Below are positions 7,362 through 15,665 of a DNA stretch of 64,000 bases, piece after piece. Origin of the DNA: JB111 sp049856175. GTDB taxonomy: Bacteria; Actinomycetota; Actinomycetes; Actinomycetales; Actinomycetaceae. Every line of letters begins with the position of its first letter. Within the stretch, counting starts at the first letter, position 1. Location: the NCBI RefSeq assembly GCF_049856175.1, contig NZ_JBNDNA010000004.1, positions 124,001 through 188,000 on the forward strand, given 5' to 3'. The notes beneath the pieces were generated by a model. That model saw only the letters and a list, made by a program, of their open reading frames with translations, was not told the origin of the DNA and did no database searches. The translations under genes were made by a program, and so were the position numbers.

Positions 7362-9449
7362 CTATCCCTGGCCGTGGCGCTCGGCGATCTCCTCGAACGC
7401 AGCCGTCAGCGTGTGCGTGTACTCGTGGGCACCGTCGATGTCGGGGTGGATGTTGTCCGCCTGCAGCGCGCCGGGGTTCGCCGTCGCGGTGGCGTTCCAG
7501 TCCGCGATCGCCACGTTGTCCCGGCCCTCGGCGAGGCGCTCGAGCTCCTCGTTCGCGGCGGGGATCCACGACGACGCGCCGTAGAGGTTGACGAGCACGA
7601 CGGGCCGGTCGGGGCCCAGCGCATCGAGGATCCGCTCGGGGATGCTCGGGTCGGGCACGCCGCCGTTGGTCCCGTAGTGGACGACGACGGCGCGGCGCAC
7701 CGTGCCGGCCTCGATCGCGGCGTCGACGACGGCCTCCCCCGCCGGCCACTGGTCGTTCGACAGGGCGCTGACGTGCACGCCCGGGTAGTAGTACTCCAGG
7801 GCGTCGAGCGTCGTGACGACCATCGAGTCGCCGAACACGGACAGCTCGTCGCCCGTGGGCACGGAGAAGTCGGCGTCGGAGTCGATCGGGTCCGTCTCCT
7901 CCGCAGGCTCCTCGTCCGACGGGGCCGCCTCGCCGGACCCCTCCTCACCAGGGCTCTCCGAACCGGAGTTCTCCTCGCCGGCCCCCTCCTCGGCCTCCGG
8001 CGGCTGCTCCCCCGGCACGGCGTCCTCGCCGCCCGACGGCGCCTCTCCCGCGGCCCCCTGCGCCTCCTCGGCGGCGGCGAGCTCCTCGGCGCGCTGCTGG
8101 GCCAGGCGGTCCTCGTTGGTCTCGATCTGGGCGGCCGTGTCGGTCTGGTCGGGCGCGGTGGCGACGGCCACCCCGGTCCCGGCCACGAGCAGGAGCCCGA
8201 GCGCGCCGGCCATGCGGGCGGGCGCTGCGGCGGCGGGGCGGAAACCCGTGATGGCGGCGAGCCAGGAGCGCAGCGTGGCGCGGATGCCGTTGCGGCGCAC
8301 GGGCTGCTCGAGCCACTCGTAGGAAGCGGCGGACACCCCGAGGGTGACGACGAGCGCGGCGAGCCGCAGGACGGTCCGTGCGGCGGAGCCCTCGGCAGTC
8401 GGCACGAGCGCGTCGAGGACGATGACGACCGGCCAGTGCCAGAGGTAGATGCCGTACGAGCGCTCGCCCAGCCAGCGCAGCGGCGCGAGCTCCATGACGG
8501 CGGTGAACCAGGTGCGCGGGCCGAGGAGCGCGGCCACGAGCAGCGCCGCGGCGAGCGAGGCGGCGAACAGGCCGCCGCGGAACGTCCACACGGAGTCGAA
8601 CGCCATGAATGTCGAGAGCAGGAGCAGCACCGCGAGGCCGACGAACGGCACGACCGGTCGCGCTCGCTGCCACGCGGGCGCGGTGAGCGGCCCGCGGGAG
8701 TCCTGCGCGACGAACGCCAGCGCGATCCCGAGCATGAGGCCGAACAGGTGGGTGTCGGTGCCGTAGTAGACGCGCGTCGGGTCGGCGCCGGGGGTCACGA
8801 GGACGGCCATGAGGATGCCCGAGACCACGGCGACGACGATCGCGACGGCGGCGAGCGCCCGGGGGGCGCGGACGAGCTTGACGAGCGGTAGCGCGAGCAG
8901 CGGCCAGAGGAGGTAGAACTGCTCCTCGACGGCGAGGGACCAGAAGTTGACGAACAGCTGGGGCGCGGTCTGGTCGGCGTAGGAGGAGCCCGCCGCGATC
9001 TCCAGCCAGTTCGAGGAGAACGTCAGGGCGCCGAGCACCTGCCGCCCGATGTTGACCATGAGGTCGCGCTCGACGAGGGCCGCCACCGGCACCGTGACGA
9101 CGACGACGAGCGCGAGGGCGGGCAGCAGGCGTCTGGCACGCCGCCGCCAGAAACCGGGCAGGTCGATCCGGCCCGAGCGCCCGATCTCGCGCAGCAGCAG
9201 GGTCGTGATGAGGAAGCCGGACAGGACGAAGAACAGGTCGACGCCGATGAACCCACCGCGCGAGAACGCCGGGAAGAGGTGGAACACGAGCACGGCGCCC
9301 ACGGCGAGCGCACGGATGCCGTCCAGGCCCGGGATGCGTCCCGAGCGGACGATGTCGCGGGCCGAGGAGCCCCCGCGGGGCGGGCCGGTTCGTGCGGTCG
9401 GGCCGCGCAGCGCACCGACCGAACCGTCTGGTCGCTGACGGTCGTCCAT
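7362..9449 (-). CDS. Membrane acyltransferase (AT3) with C-terminal SGNH domain, OatA-like
   Basis: The product (695 residues from ATG 9449) has an N-terminal acyltransferase-3 domain with the opening IPGLDGIRALAVGAVLVFH, where His is the expected catalytic residue, GVDLFFVLSGFLITTLLLRE, and FWSLAVEEQFYLLWPL. About ten membrane segments reach residue ~430. A Glu/Gly/Ser/Pro-rich acidic linker (~450-530) leads to an SGNH-like domain with VFGDSMVVTTLD and the C-terminal DNIHPDIDGAHEY block. Such proteins O-acetylate wall or exported polymers. Start at 9449 rather than 9476 because GTGAGGCG precedes it. The substrate cannot be told from sequence. Confidence 0.88.
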   Translation of the reverse strand: MDDRQRPDGSVGALRGPTARTGPPRGGSSARDIVRSGRIPGLDGIRALAVGAVLVFHLFPAFSRGGFIGVDLFFVLSGFLITTLLLREIGRSGRIDLPGFWRRRARRLLPALALVVVVTVPVAALVERDLMVNIGRQVLGALTFSSNWLEIAAGSSYADQTAPQLFVNFWSLAVEEQFYLLWPLLALPLVKLVRAPRALAAVAIVVAVVSGILMAVLVTPGADPTRVYYGTDTHLFGLMLGIALAFVAQDSRGPLTAPAWQRARPVVPFVGLAVLLLLSTFMAFDSVWTFRGGLFAASLAAALLVAALLGPRTWFTAVMELAPLRWLGERSYGIYLWHWPVVIVLDALVPTAEGSAARTVLRLAALVVTLGVSAASYEWLEQPVRRNGIRATLRSWLAAITGFRPAAAAPARMAGALGLLLVAGTGVAVATAPDQTDTAAQIETNEDRLAQQRAEELAAAEEAQGAAGEAPSGGEDAVPGEQPPEAEEGAGEENSGSESPGEEGSGEAAPSDEEPAEETDPIDSDADFSVPTGDELSVFGDSMVVTTLDALEYYYPGVHVSALSNDQWPAGEAVVDAAIEAGTVRRAVVVHYGTNGGVPDPSIPERILDALGPDRPVVLVNLYGASSWIPAANEELERLAEGRDNVAIADWNATATANPGALQADNIHPDIDGAHEYTHTLTAAFEEIAERHGQG

Positions 9450-9709
9450 CGCCTCACCACCTGTTGCTCGCTGCACCGGCGCTCGCCGCTACCACGTCGT
9501 CCGGCCACACGCTATGACTCGGTTCTGCCCTGCGGGAGGTCGACGCGCGGGCAGACATCCCCGCACTTCGCCCGCCCATTCCCGCAGGTCACACCAGCCA
9601 CAGACGCACCACGAGCACCGTGGTCAGGGCCTCTCGGAGCAGCATCCGGGCACGGGCTCACCCGTTCACGCCGGGTGTCCTCGCGAGGTCCCCGGCCGTG
9701 CCGGACACG
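9450..9709. other. Intergenic region, nothing assigned
   Basis: A 260-nt gap between the acyltransferase start and the pcrA stop. It must hold the acyltransferase promoter, but I see no clear motif and no convincing terminator. Confidence 0.5.
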
Positions 9710-12424
9710 TCAGAGCTTGGTCACCGGCGCGTAGCGCAGGAGCAGCCGCTTGACCTGGCCGCCGCCGAAGTCGACCTTGGCGACCGCGGACGGGCCGGGA
9801 TTCTCCAGCGAGACGACGGTCCCGAGCCCGTAGGCGTCGTGCGTGACGCGATCGCCCGGGCTCAGGGACGGGACCTCGACGTCGGGCCGCGGGGTCGCGG
9901 ACCCGAAGCGCGCCTCGCCGTCCTTGCGGACGTTCTCGCCGGGCTTCCACGGCCCCGGGGAGGCACCTCCCCGGGGCGGCCGCGCCGGGCGTGGGGGCTC
10001 GGCGCGGGAGATCCGCACGCCCGAGGCCCAGGTGCGGCCGTCGGCGCCGCGGCCGGAGCCACGGATCGCGTCGGTCGAGGACTGCTCGCGGCGCCACTCG
10101 ACGAGCTCGGGCGGGATGTCGGAGACGAACCGCGACTCCGGCATCTCCTGGGGCAGGCCGAACGCCGTGCGCACCGCCGCCCGGGAGAGGTAGAGGCGCT
10201 CGCGCGCGCGGGTGAGCGCGACGTAGGCGAGGCGGCGCTCCTCGGCGATCTGGTCGGACTCCCCCAGGGAGCGCTGGTGCGGGAACGTGCCGTCCTCGAG
10301 ACCGGTGACGAACACGACCGGGAACTCCAGGCCCTTGGCGGTGTGGACGGTCATGAGGGTGACGACGCCCTCGTCCCCCGCGCGGCCGGGGATCTGGTCG
10401 GCGTCGGCGACGAGGGCGACCCGCTCGAGGAAGTCCCCCAGGGTGGCCTCGGGGTCGGCCTCGGCGAACTCCTGGGCCACGGCGTGCAGCTCGGCGAGGT
10501 TCTCCACCCGGCCGGCGTCCTGCGGGTCCTCCGAGGCGCGCAGCTCGGCGAGGTAGCCGGACCGGTCCAGGGCGGCGTCGAGGATCTCTGCGGGGGTCGA
10601 GCCGGCGTCGAGCATCTCGCGCAGGCCGCTCATCAGCTCGTGGAAGCCGCCCACGGCGGTGCGGCTGCGGGTGGCCAGGCCGAGCACCTCGGGGGTCGTC
10701 CGGCCGTCGACGCTCGCCCCCGGCGTGCCGGCGGCGTCGGCGATCGCCTGGCCGAACGAGACGCGCTCCCGCGCCGCGTGCCGCTCGAGCATCTGCTCGG
10801 CCCTGTCGCCGAGCCCTCGCCGGGGGACGTTGATGATGCGCCGCAGGTTCGCCTCGTCGTCGGGGTTGGCGACGGCCCGCAGGTAGGCGACGGCGTCCTT
10901 GATCTCGCGCCGCTCGTAGAAGCGCGTCCCCCCGACGACGACGTACGGGACGCCCGCCCGCACCAGCATCTCCTCCAGCGCCCGGGACTGGGCGTTGGTC
11001 CGGTAGAAGATCGCCATGTCGCCGTAGCGCAGCGCGCGCTCGCCCGGCCCAGGCCCACCGGTGGTGGCGCCCTCGTCGTCCCGCAGCCGGTCGACCTCCT
11101 CGACGACGAACCGCGCCTCCTCGTGCTCGCTGTCCGCGACGTAGCCGACGATGCGCGGGCCCGAGCCGGAGTCGGTCCACAGGTTCTTCGGGCGCCGCCC
11201 CGGGTTGGGGGTGATAACCGCGTTGGCCGCGGTGAGGATGTTCTGGGTCGAGCGGTAGTTCTGCTCGAGCAGGATCGTGCGGGCGTCCGGGTAGTCGGCC
11301 TCGAACTCGAGGATGTTGCGGATCGTGGCGCCGCGGAAGGCGTAGATCGACTGGTCGGCGTCGCCGACGACGGTGAGCTCGGCGTGCGGCACCGCCTGCC
11401 CGGGGCCCGTCGGCGCGCCGGCGTCCTCGGTGCCGCCGGACAGCTCGCGGACGAGGACGTACTGGGCGTGGTTCGTGTCCTGGTACTCGTCGACCAGGAC
11501 GTGCCGGAACCGGCGGTGGTAGTGCTCCGCGATCGCCGGGAACGCCTGGAGCAGGTGGACCGTGCGCATGATGAGGTCGTCGAAGTCCATCGCGCTGGCC
11601 TGGCGCAGCCGCGCGTCGTAGCCGCGGTAGACCTGGGAGACGACCTCGTCGAGCTCCTGGCCCGAGCCCATGACCGAGGACGCGTGGTCGTCGGGGTCGA
11701 TCAGCTCGTTCTTGAGGTCGGAGATCTTGCGGGCGAGGAGCTTGGCAGGGAAGCGCTTGAGGTCGACGTCGAGCTCGCGCCCGACCAGCGTGATGAGCCG
11801 CTGGCTGTCCGCCGAGTCGTAGATGGAGAACGAGGAGCGCATCCCGAGGGCCTCGTGCTCGCGGCGCAGGATCCGCACGCAGGCGGAGTGGAAGGTGGAG
11901 ACCCACATGCGCTGGGCGGAGGCGCCGACGAGGTCCTCGACGCGTTCGCGCATCTCGGCGGCGGCCTTGTTCGTGAACGTGATCGCGAGGATCTCGCCCG
12001 GGCGTGCGCGGCCGGTGGCGAGCAGGTGGGCGACGCGGTGCGTGAGCACCCGGGTCTTGCCCGAGCCGGCGCCCGCGACGATGAGCAGCGGACCGCCGGC
12101 GTGCGCCACGGCCTCGCGCTGCTGCGGATTGAGCCCGACGAGCAGGGACTCGGCGCGCTCGTCGTCGCTCGCCCCGGCCGCCGCGGCACGGGCCGCGTCG
12201 CGCTCCGCCCGGCTCGGGAGCTGCGCCCCCGAGCCCGCCGTGGGCAGGCCGGCGAACGGGTCGGCCTGCGCCGGCAAGGAGTCCGACGGGCCCGGGTCCT
12301 CCTCGGGGGGCGCCTCGGGCGGCACCCAGTCGTCCTCGTCCGGGCGGGGGGCGAGGGTCGCGGGCAGCGCCGTGGTGCGGCCCGGGCGCGCGGGGAGGTC
12401 GAGTCCGTCGAACAGGGTGCTCAT
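9710..12424 (-). CDS. pcrA: ATP-dependent DNA helicase PcrA/UvrD
   Basis: This is a superfamily 1A 3'-5' helicase for repair and replication (904 residues). An acidic, Pro-rich N-terminal extension (about 1-95) precedes the Q motif GLNPQQREAVAH, Walker A AGAGSGKT (117-124), TFTNKAAAEMRER, Walker B VLVDEYQDTNHAQY, GDADQSIYAFRGA, the motif IV region LEQNYRSTQNIL, motif V VTLMTVHTAKGLEFPVVF and motif VI EERRLAYVALTRARERLYL. The C-terminus is a Tudor-like domain (GDRVTHDAYGLGTVVSLE) known in PcrA to bind RNA polymerase. It is flanked by unrelated genes on the same strand and is probably transcribed alone. Confidence 0.96.
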   Translation of the reverse strand: MSTLFDGLDLPARPGRTTALPATLAPRPDEDDWVPPEAPPEEDPGPSDSLPAQADPFAGLPTAGSGAQLPSRAERDAARAAAAGASDDERAESLLVGLNPQQREAVAHAGGPLLIVAGAGSGKTRVLTHRVAHLLATGRARPGEILAITFTNKAAAEMRERVEDLVGASAQRMWVSTFHSACVRILRREHEALGMRSSFSIYDSADSQRLITLVGRELDVDLKRFPAKLLARKISDLKNELIDPDDHASSVMGSGQELDEVVSQVYRGYDARLRQASAMDFDDLIMRTVHLLQAFPAIAEHYHRRFRHVLVDEYQDTNHAQYVLVRELSGGTEDAGAPTGPGQAVPHAELTVVGDADQSIYAFRGATIRNILEFEADYPDARTILLEQNYRSTQNILTAANAVITPNPGRRPKNLWTDSGSGPRIVGYVADSEHEEARFVVEEVDRLRDDEGATTGGPGPGERALRYGDMAIFYRTNAQSRALEEMLVRAGVPYVVVGGTRFYERREIKDAVAYLRAVANPDDEANLRRIINVPRRGLGDRAEQMLERHAARERVSFGQAIADAAGTPGASVDGRTTPEVLGLATRSRTAVGGFHELMSGLREMLDAGSTPAEILDAALDRSGYLAELRASEDPQDAGRVENLAELHAVAQEFAEADPEATLGDFLERVALVADADQIPGRAGDEGVVTLMTVHTAKGLEFPVVFVTGLEDGTFPHQRSLGESDQIAEERRLAYVALTRARERLYLSRAAVRTAFGLPQEMPESRFVSDIPPELVEWRREQSSTDAIRGSGRGADGRTWASGVRISRAEPPRPARPPRGGASPGPWKPGENVRKDGEARFGSATPRPDVEVPSLSPGDRVTHDAYGLGTVVSLENPGPSAVAKVDFGGGQVKRLLLRYAPVTKL

Positions 12425-12498
12425 CGTCGGTCCAGGTTAGTCGCGCCCGCCGACACCCTGGCGCCGGCCTGTGGACGGGGACGCGCGCAGGTGGGGCA

Positions 12499-12519
12499 TC
12501 GGCACGAGACACGTGCCGA
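12499..12519 (-). terminator. Hairpin downstream of the NYN-domain gene
   Basis: An 8-bp stem TCGGCACG / CGTGCCGA with a 5-nt loop, 13 nt after the stop codon at 12532. Confidence 0.5.
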
Positions 12520-12531
12520 CGCCCCGTCTGA

Positions 12532-13053
12532 TCAGGCGAGTGTCGGCACGCCAGGCGCGTCCGTGACGAACCACGGGTCGAGGAGGATCGTCTCCGACGC
12601 CGCCCTCCTCAGCCGGCGCGACAGCGACCAGCTCCACGCCGCGACCCGCACCGGAAGGCCTCGCCGCACGAGGCGCCCGACGGGGTCGGCGAAGATGCCG
12701 TCACCGGAGACCAGGACGAGCTCGTCGAACCGCTCGGGCAGGCCCTCGTCGAGCACCTCGAGGAGTGCTCGGTCGGCGCCGTCGGGACCGGTCCCGATCC
12801 GGAGGCGAGCGCCCGACCATGCGGTACGGGCGTTGAAGACGCCGGTCACGTCGGTCGCGACGACGACCTGCTCATGCTCACCGACGCCCACCTGGGACTC
12901 GATGATCGCGCGCCCGGTACGGGCGAGCTGCGGGGTGGAGACGCCGCCGCGTACGACGTTCTCGAGGTCGACGAGAACGAGGCGGCGACGATCGGCGCGG
13001 ACGCCGGACCGTGCGGGGCTGGGGGTGGACGGGGCCATGAGTGTCGTTGTCAT
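12532..13053 (-). CDS. NYN/PIN-like domain protein
   Basis: The 173-residue product has a short unstructured N-terminus, then RRLVLVDLENVVRGG with a conserved Asp (D29), an alternating strand/helix body (VVVATDVTGVFNA, GPDGADRALLEVLDE) and LVLVSGDGIFADPVGRLVRRGLPVRVAAW, which is the typical NYN arrangement of acidic residues and a basic helix for RNA binding or cleavage. I infer a possible metal-dependent ribonuclease; the family is not experimentally tied to this gene. Start at 13053 is chosen because upstream residues are low-quality and an AATCTT-like element lies near the ATG. No operon partner is evident. Confidence 0.75.
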   Translation of the reverse strand: MTTTLMAPSTPSPARSGVRADRRRLVLVDLENVVRGGVSTPQLARTGRAIIESQVGVGEHEQVVVATDVTGVFNARTAWSGARLRIGTGPDGADRALLEVLDEGLPERFDELVLVSGDGIFADPVGRLVRRGLPVRVAAWSWSLSRRLRRAASETILLDPWFVTDAPGVPTLA

Positions 13054-13189
13054 GGGCCAAGATTCGCCTCGAGACCGCCTTCTGAGGGACCTCTGATCGG
13101 CCTGGAGCCACACCGCCGATTGGCCCGTCCAGCCGGACCGATCGACGGGCCTCGTCCGGGCCGTTCACCGACCGGGCCGGACGGCGCAC

Positions 13190-13816
13190 CTACTCCTCCA
13201 ACCGGACCACGTGCTCACCCGTGGTGGGCTCGAACCGTTCCGTGCCGCCGACGAGACGGACGTGGTCCGGCATCCTCTCCTCGGACGCGTCGAAGACGAG
13301 GTCCCGGAATACCGTCTGCCCTGGATTGACGTGCTGGGTGCGCGGCATGGCTCGCCCCTCGCCGGCGATCTCGGCCAGCGCCTCGTCGCCCAGCCAGTCG
13401 GGTTCGACCGTGCCGTACCAACCGCCCACGCGGTCCACCAGCACGCTGTTGACGAGACCGATCTCCTGCGGGCCGTCGGTGGGGTTGGAGATCGCGACGG
13501 TGACGACCGTGACCTTGCGCGCGTAGCCCGGCCCGTCCTCCTCGTCGGCGTAGTCGCGCATGACGACCTGGGTCCCCAGGAGGACGTCGTCGACATCCGT
13601 CACCCGCACCTCGAGCTCCCCGATCTCGACGGTGTCGTCGAGGCCAGGGGCGTCGTCGTCGGCCGTGCCCAGCCGTCCGGGCACGTCGTTGGTGCTGGCG
13701 AACCCGACGATCACCTGGACGAGGAACACGGCGAGCAGCACCGCGGCCGCGATCGCGAGGACCTTCTGAGGACGCGTCATGGACCTGCGACCCACGCTCT
13801 CCTCCGCGCCGCTCAT
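13190..13816 (-). CDS. Membrane-anchored extracytoplasmic protein (DUF4352-like)
   Basis: The 208-residue product has one N-terminal membrane segment (about 18-40) with positive residues before it, so the rest should lie outside. The exterior part reads like an immunoglobulin-like beta-sandwich: VEIGELEVRVTDVDDV, KVTVVTVAISNPTDGPQEIGLVNSVLVD and NPGQTVFRDLVFDASEE, the strand pattern of DUF4352/telokin-like domains. I do not know its role. Its ATG overlaps the stop of the next gene upstream by 4 nt (ATGA), so the two are translationally coupled. It is the last gene of the pair. Confidence 0.75.
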   Translation of the reverse strand: MSGAEESVGRRSMTRPQKVLAIAAAVLLAVFLVQVIVGFASTNDVPGRLGTADDDAPGLDDTVEIGELEVRVTDVDDVLLGTQVVMRDYADEEDGPGYARKVTVVTVAISNPTDGPQEIGLVNSVLVDRVGGWYGTVEPDWLGDEALAEIAGEGRAMPRTQHVNPGQTVFRDLVFDASEERMPDHVRLVGGTERFEPTTGEHVVRLEE

Positions 13817-14439
13817 CGCAGCTCCACGAGGACGTCACCGGTCGCGCCCGACGTGAGGTGCGCCGGGACCCAGAGTGCGTCCGGGACGGCGTCGGCGGGC
13901 AGGTCGACGACCAGCCGCCCGGACGTCCGTCCTCCGGCGTCGACCGTCACGTCGCCGCCCATCAGCCACGCGTGCTCGCTCAGCTGCTCGTCGGAGGCGA
14001 CCGCCGCGTACCGGCGCCCCTCCTCATCGACGACGCGGAGCCGGCCCGAGTCGAGGTGGAGCGGGATCTGGTCCGAGTCCGACTCGACGACGACCCGGGG
14101 GACGACGTACCGACCGTCGGTCTCGCGGAAACCGCGCGGCGCGGGGGCGCCGACCTCGACCTCGTCGACGCGCAGCGTCCCGGCGGAGCCGGGCGTCGCC
14201 GAGGTTCCGCCCCGCAACTGCGCACCGACCGGAACCGGCTCTCCGAGGCCGACGGTCCCGGCGTCACCGTCGGGGCCGCCGCCCTGGCCGAAGGCCGGCC
14301 AGCCGTCGAACCACAGGTAGACGTTGGCGGCGACGAGCGCGACGACGAGCACCACGAGCAGCCGCGTCCGTCCCGGGTGCCGGTCGCGGTCACCGGTGGC
14401 CCCGTTCCTCGGTCTCTCCTGGTCGGCGGCGCCCGACAT
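13813..14439 (-). CDS. Membrane-anchored extracytoplasmic protein, unknown
   Basis: Also 208 residues. A hydrophilic start is followed by one membrane segment (about 26-44) and then an exported domain with beta-rich segments (LRVDEVEVGAPAPRGFRET, GRYVVPRVVVESDSDQIPLHL, LRVVDEEGRRYAAVASDEQL, SGRLVVDLPADAVPDALWV). The order of strands resembles the DUF4352-like neighbours on both sides, so the three may share ancestry; that is inference. Start at 14439 is chosen because GGGTGAGGGGC precedes the ATG; the frame extends to 14586 but that part is arginine-rich noise. It overlaps the following gene by 4 nt. Confidence 0.72.
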   Translation of the reverse strand: MSGAADQERPRNGATGDRDRHPGRTRLLVVLVVALVAANVYLWFDGWPAFGQGGGPDGDAGTVGLGEPVPVGAQLRGGTSATPGSAGTLRVDEVEVGAPAPRGFRETDGRYVVPRVVVESDSDQIPLHLDSGRLRVVDEEGRRYAAVASDEQLSEHAWLMGGDVTVDAGGRTSGRLVVDLPADAVPDALWVPAHLTSGATGDVLVELR

Positions 14440-14590
14440 GCCCCTCACCCTCCGTCCCTCGCACCCGCGTCGGCGCGCCGTCCGCCCGAGGGTCTCAGCC
14501 GACCGGTCACGCGCACACCGGTCCCGACGGGGCCTTCTGCCCGGTCGCAGGTCGCGGCGGCGCGCCGACGAGCAGCGGGGAACCATGAGG

Positions 14591-14638
14591 GACGGCGGCC
14601 CGACGGCGGAGGGTGAGCTCCGCCGTCGGGCCGCCGTC
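14591..14638 (-). terminator. 21-bp perfect hairpin, second terminator
   Basis: Stem 14591-14611 pairs with 14618-14638 around a 6-nt loop. It lies about 90 nt beyond the stop at 14729. Confidence 0.75.
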
Positions 14639-14685
14639 GTGGCACCGGGATCGTGCGCCGGGGGTCGCGCGATCCCGGACCGGGG

Positions 14686-14719
14686 GCCCGGCCCGCGCCG
14701 GGGAGGTCGCGGGCCGGGC
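14686..14719 (-). terminator. 12-bp hairpin just after the DUF4352 gene
   Basis: GCCCGGCCCGCG pairs with CGCGGGCCGGGC across a 10-nt loop, starting 10 nt after the stop codon. It is the first of two tandem terminators. Confidence 0.65.
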
Positions 14720-14728
14720 GGTCGATGG

Positions 14729-15505
14729 TCAGCGCAACCGGACGTCCTCGGGGCTGGAGAACAGGCCGGACGAGACCTGGAGGAGGTCGACCTCGGCGTC
14801 GGCCGGGATGTCGAAGAGCAGTGCGCCGGAGGCGGTGTTGCCGGGGTTGATGTCGGTGACCAGCCACGAGGTGGTCCCGTCGAGGTAGATGGATGCCGAC
14901 GACGTGTCGTGCTGGCGGCCTGCCGTGTCCACGAGCACCGCGTTCGACTCGACGAAGGTCTCGGCGCGGTCGCCGGTGTTGGTCATGCTCAGCTGCACGA
15001 GGACGAACTGGCCCTGGGCCTGCTCGCCGAAGTACTGGTCGCCGACCGACGCGATGCCGGTCTCGACCTCGGTCACCGTGACCTCGAGGTCGCCGACCTG
15101 GACCGGGACGCCGATCTGCGGGTCGGCCGGCTCCTCGGCCGGCGCGTCGGCCGCCGGCGCGTCGTCCGCCGGGGCCCCGTCGGCCACCTCGACGCCGTCG
15201 GTCGCCTCGGCAGAGGCGTCGCCATCCGGCGCGGTCGCCTCGGCGGAGGCGGTGGGCGCCGAGGTCACGCTCGGCGTCGCGGCCTCGGAGGCGTCCTCGT
15301 CCCCACCGAGCTGGGAGCCGACGACCCCGACGCCGGCGAGGACGAGCACGCCGGTGAGCACCTTGTGGCGGGCGAGCCAGCCGCGGCTCGCCTTCTGCAT
15401 GCGCTTCTGCGCCTTGAGCTCCTTCTTGCTCATCGGCACGGCGGGCGCGCCGTAGGGGGTGGGGGCGGCAGGGCCGCCGTTCTCGGGCGTGGGCTGCGTG
15501 GTCAT
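14729..15505 (-). CDS. Membrane-anchored DUF4352 protein
   Basis: The 258-residue product has a cytoplasmic basic region (MSKKELKAQKRMQKASRGW), one membrane segment (about 47-64), an Ala/Asp/Glu/Thr-rich linker (about 68-128) and a C-terminal beta-sandwich with QVGDLEVTVTEVETGI, GQFVLVQLSMTNTGDRAETF, LVDTAGRQHDTSSASI and DINPGNTASGALLFDIPADA. This is the DUF4352 pattern of exported proteins that bind unknown ligands. It is transcribed away from the two-component system at 15666-17870, with about 160 nt between starts. I chose ATG 15505; the frame runs back to 15673 but that region overlaps the divergent promoter. Confidence 0.82.
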   Translation of the reverse strand: MTTQPTPENGGPAAPTPYGAPAVPMSKKELKAQKRMQKASRGWLARHKVLTGVLVLAGVGVVGSQLGGDEDASEAATPSVTSAPTASAEATAPDGDASAEATDGVEVADGAPADDAPAADAPAEEPADPQIGVPVQVGDLEVTVTEVETGIASVGDQYFGEQAQGQFVLVQLSMTNTGDRAETFVESNAVLVDTAGRQHDTSSASIYLDGTTSWLVTDINPGNTASGALLFDIPADAEVDLLQVSSGLFSSPEDVRLR

Positions 15506-15652
15506 CGGATCCTCCGGTGGGGGCTGGTCGGTACGGGGGAAGACTCGCCCGCCGGGCCCGCACGGCGGCTCCCCCGACCGGTCCGCCCCGCCCCCTCCGA
15601 TCGGTCCGACCGGCCGGGCCGTACGGAGGGCGCCGGAGGCCGCGGGAGCGGA

Positions 15653-15658
15653 CACAAT
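15653..15658 (+). promoter_or_regulatory. -10-like hexamer, probable leaderless promoter of the kinase gene
   Basis: CACAAT lies 7 nt before the ATG at 15666. This favours 15666 over the ATG at 15657. Confidence 0.45.
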
Positions 15659-15665
15659 GTGCGCC

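Noticed and set aside
9620..13096. Very long open frame opposite pcrA on the plus strand
   Set aside because: It is the complement of the pcrA reading frame in GC-rich DNA; composition (Arg/Val/Gly-rich, no motif) is that of a shadow frame.
15459..15665. Upstream extension of the sensor kinase frame
   Set aside because: It would overlap the divergent DUF4352 start and its presumed promoter, and it has no conserved residues.
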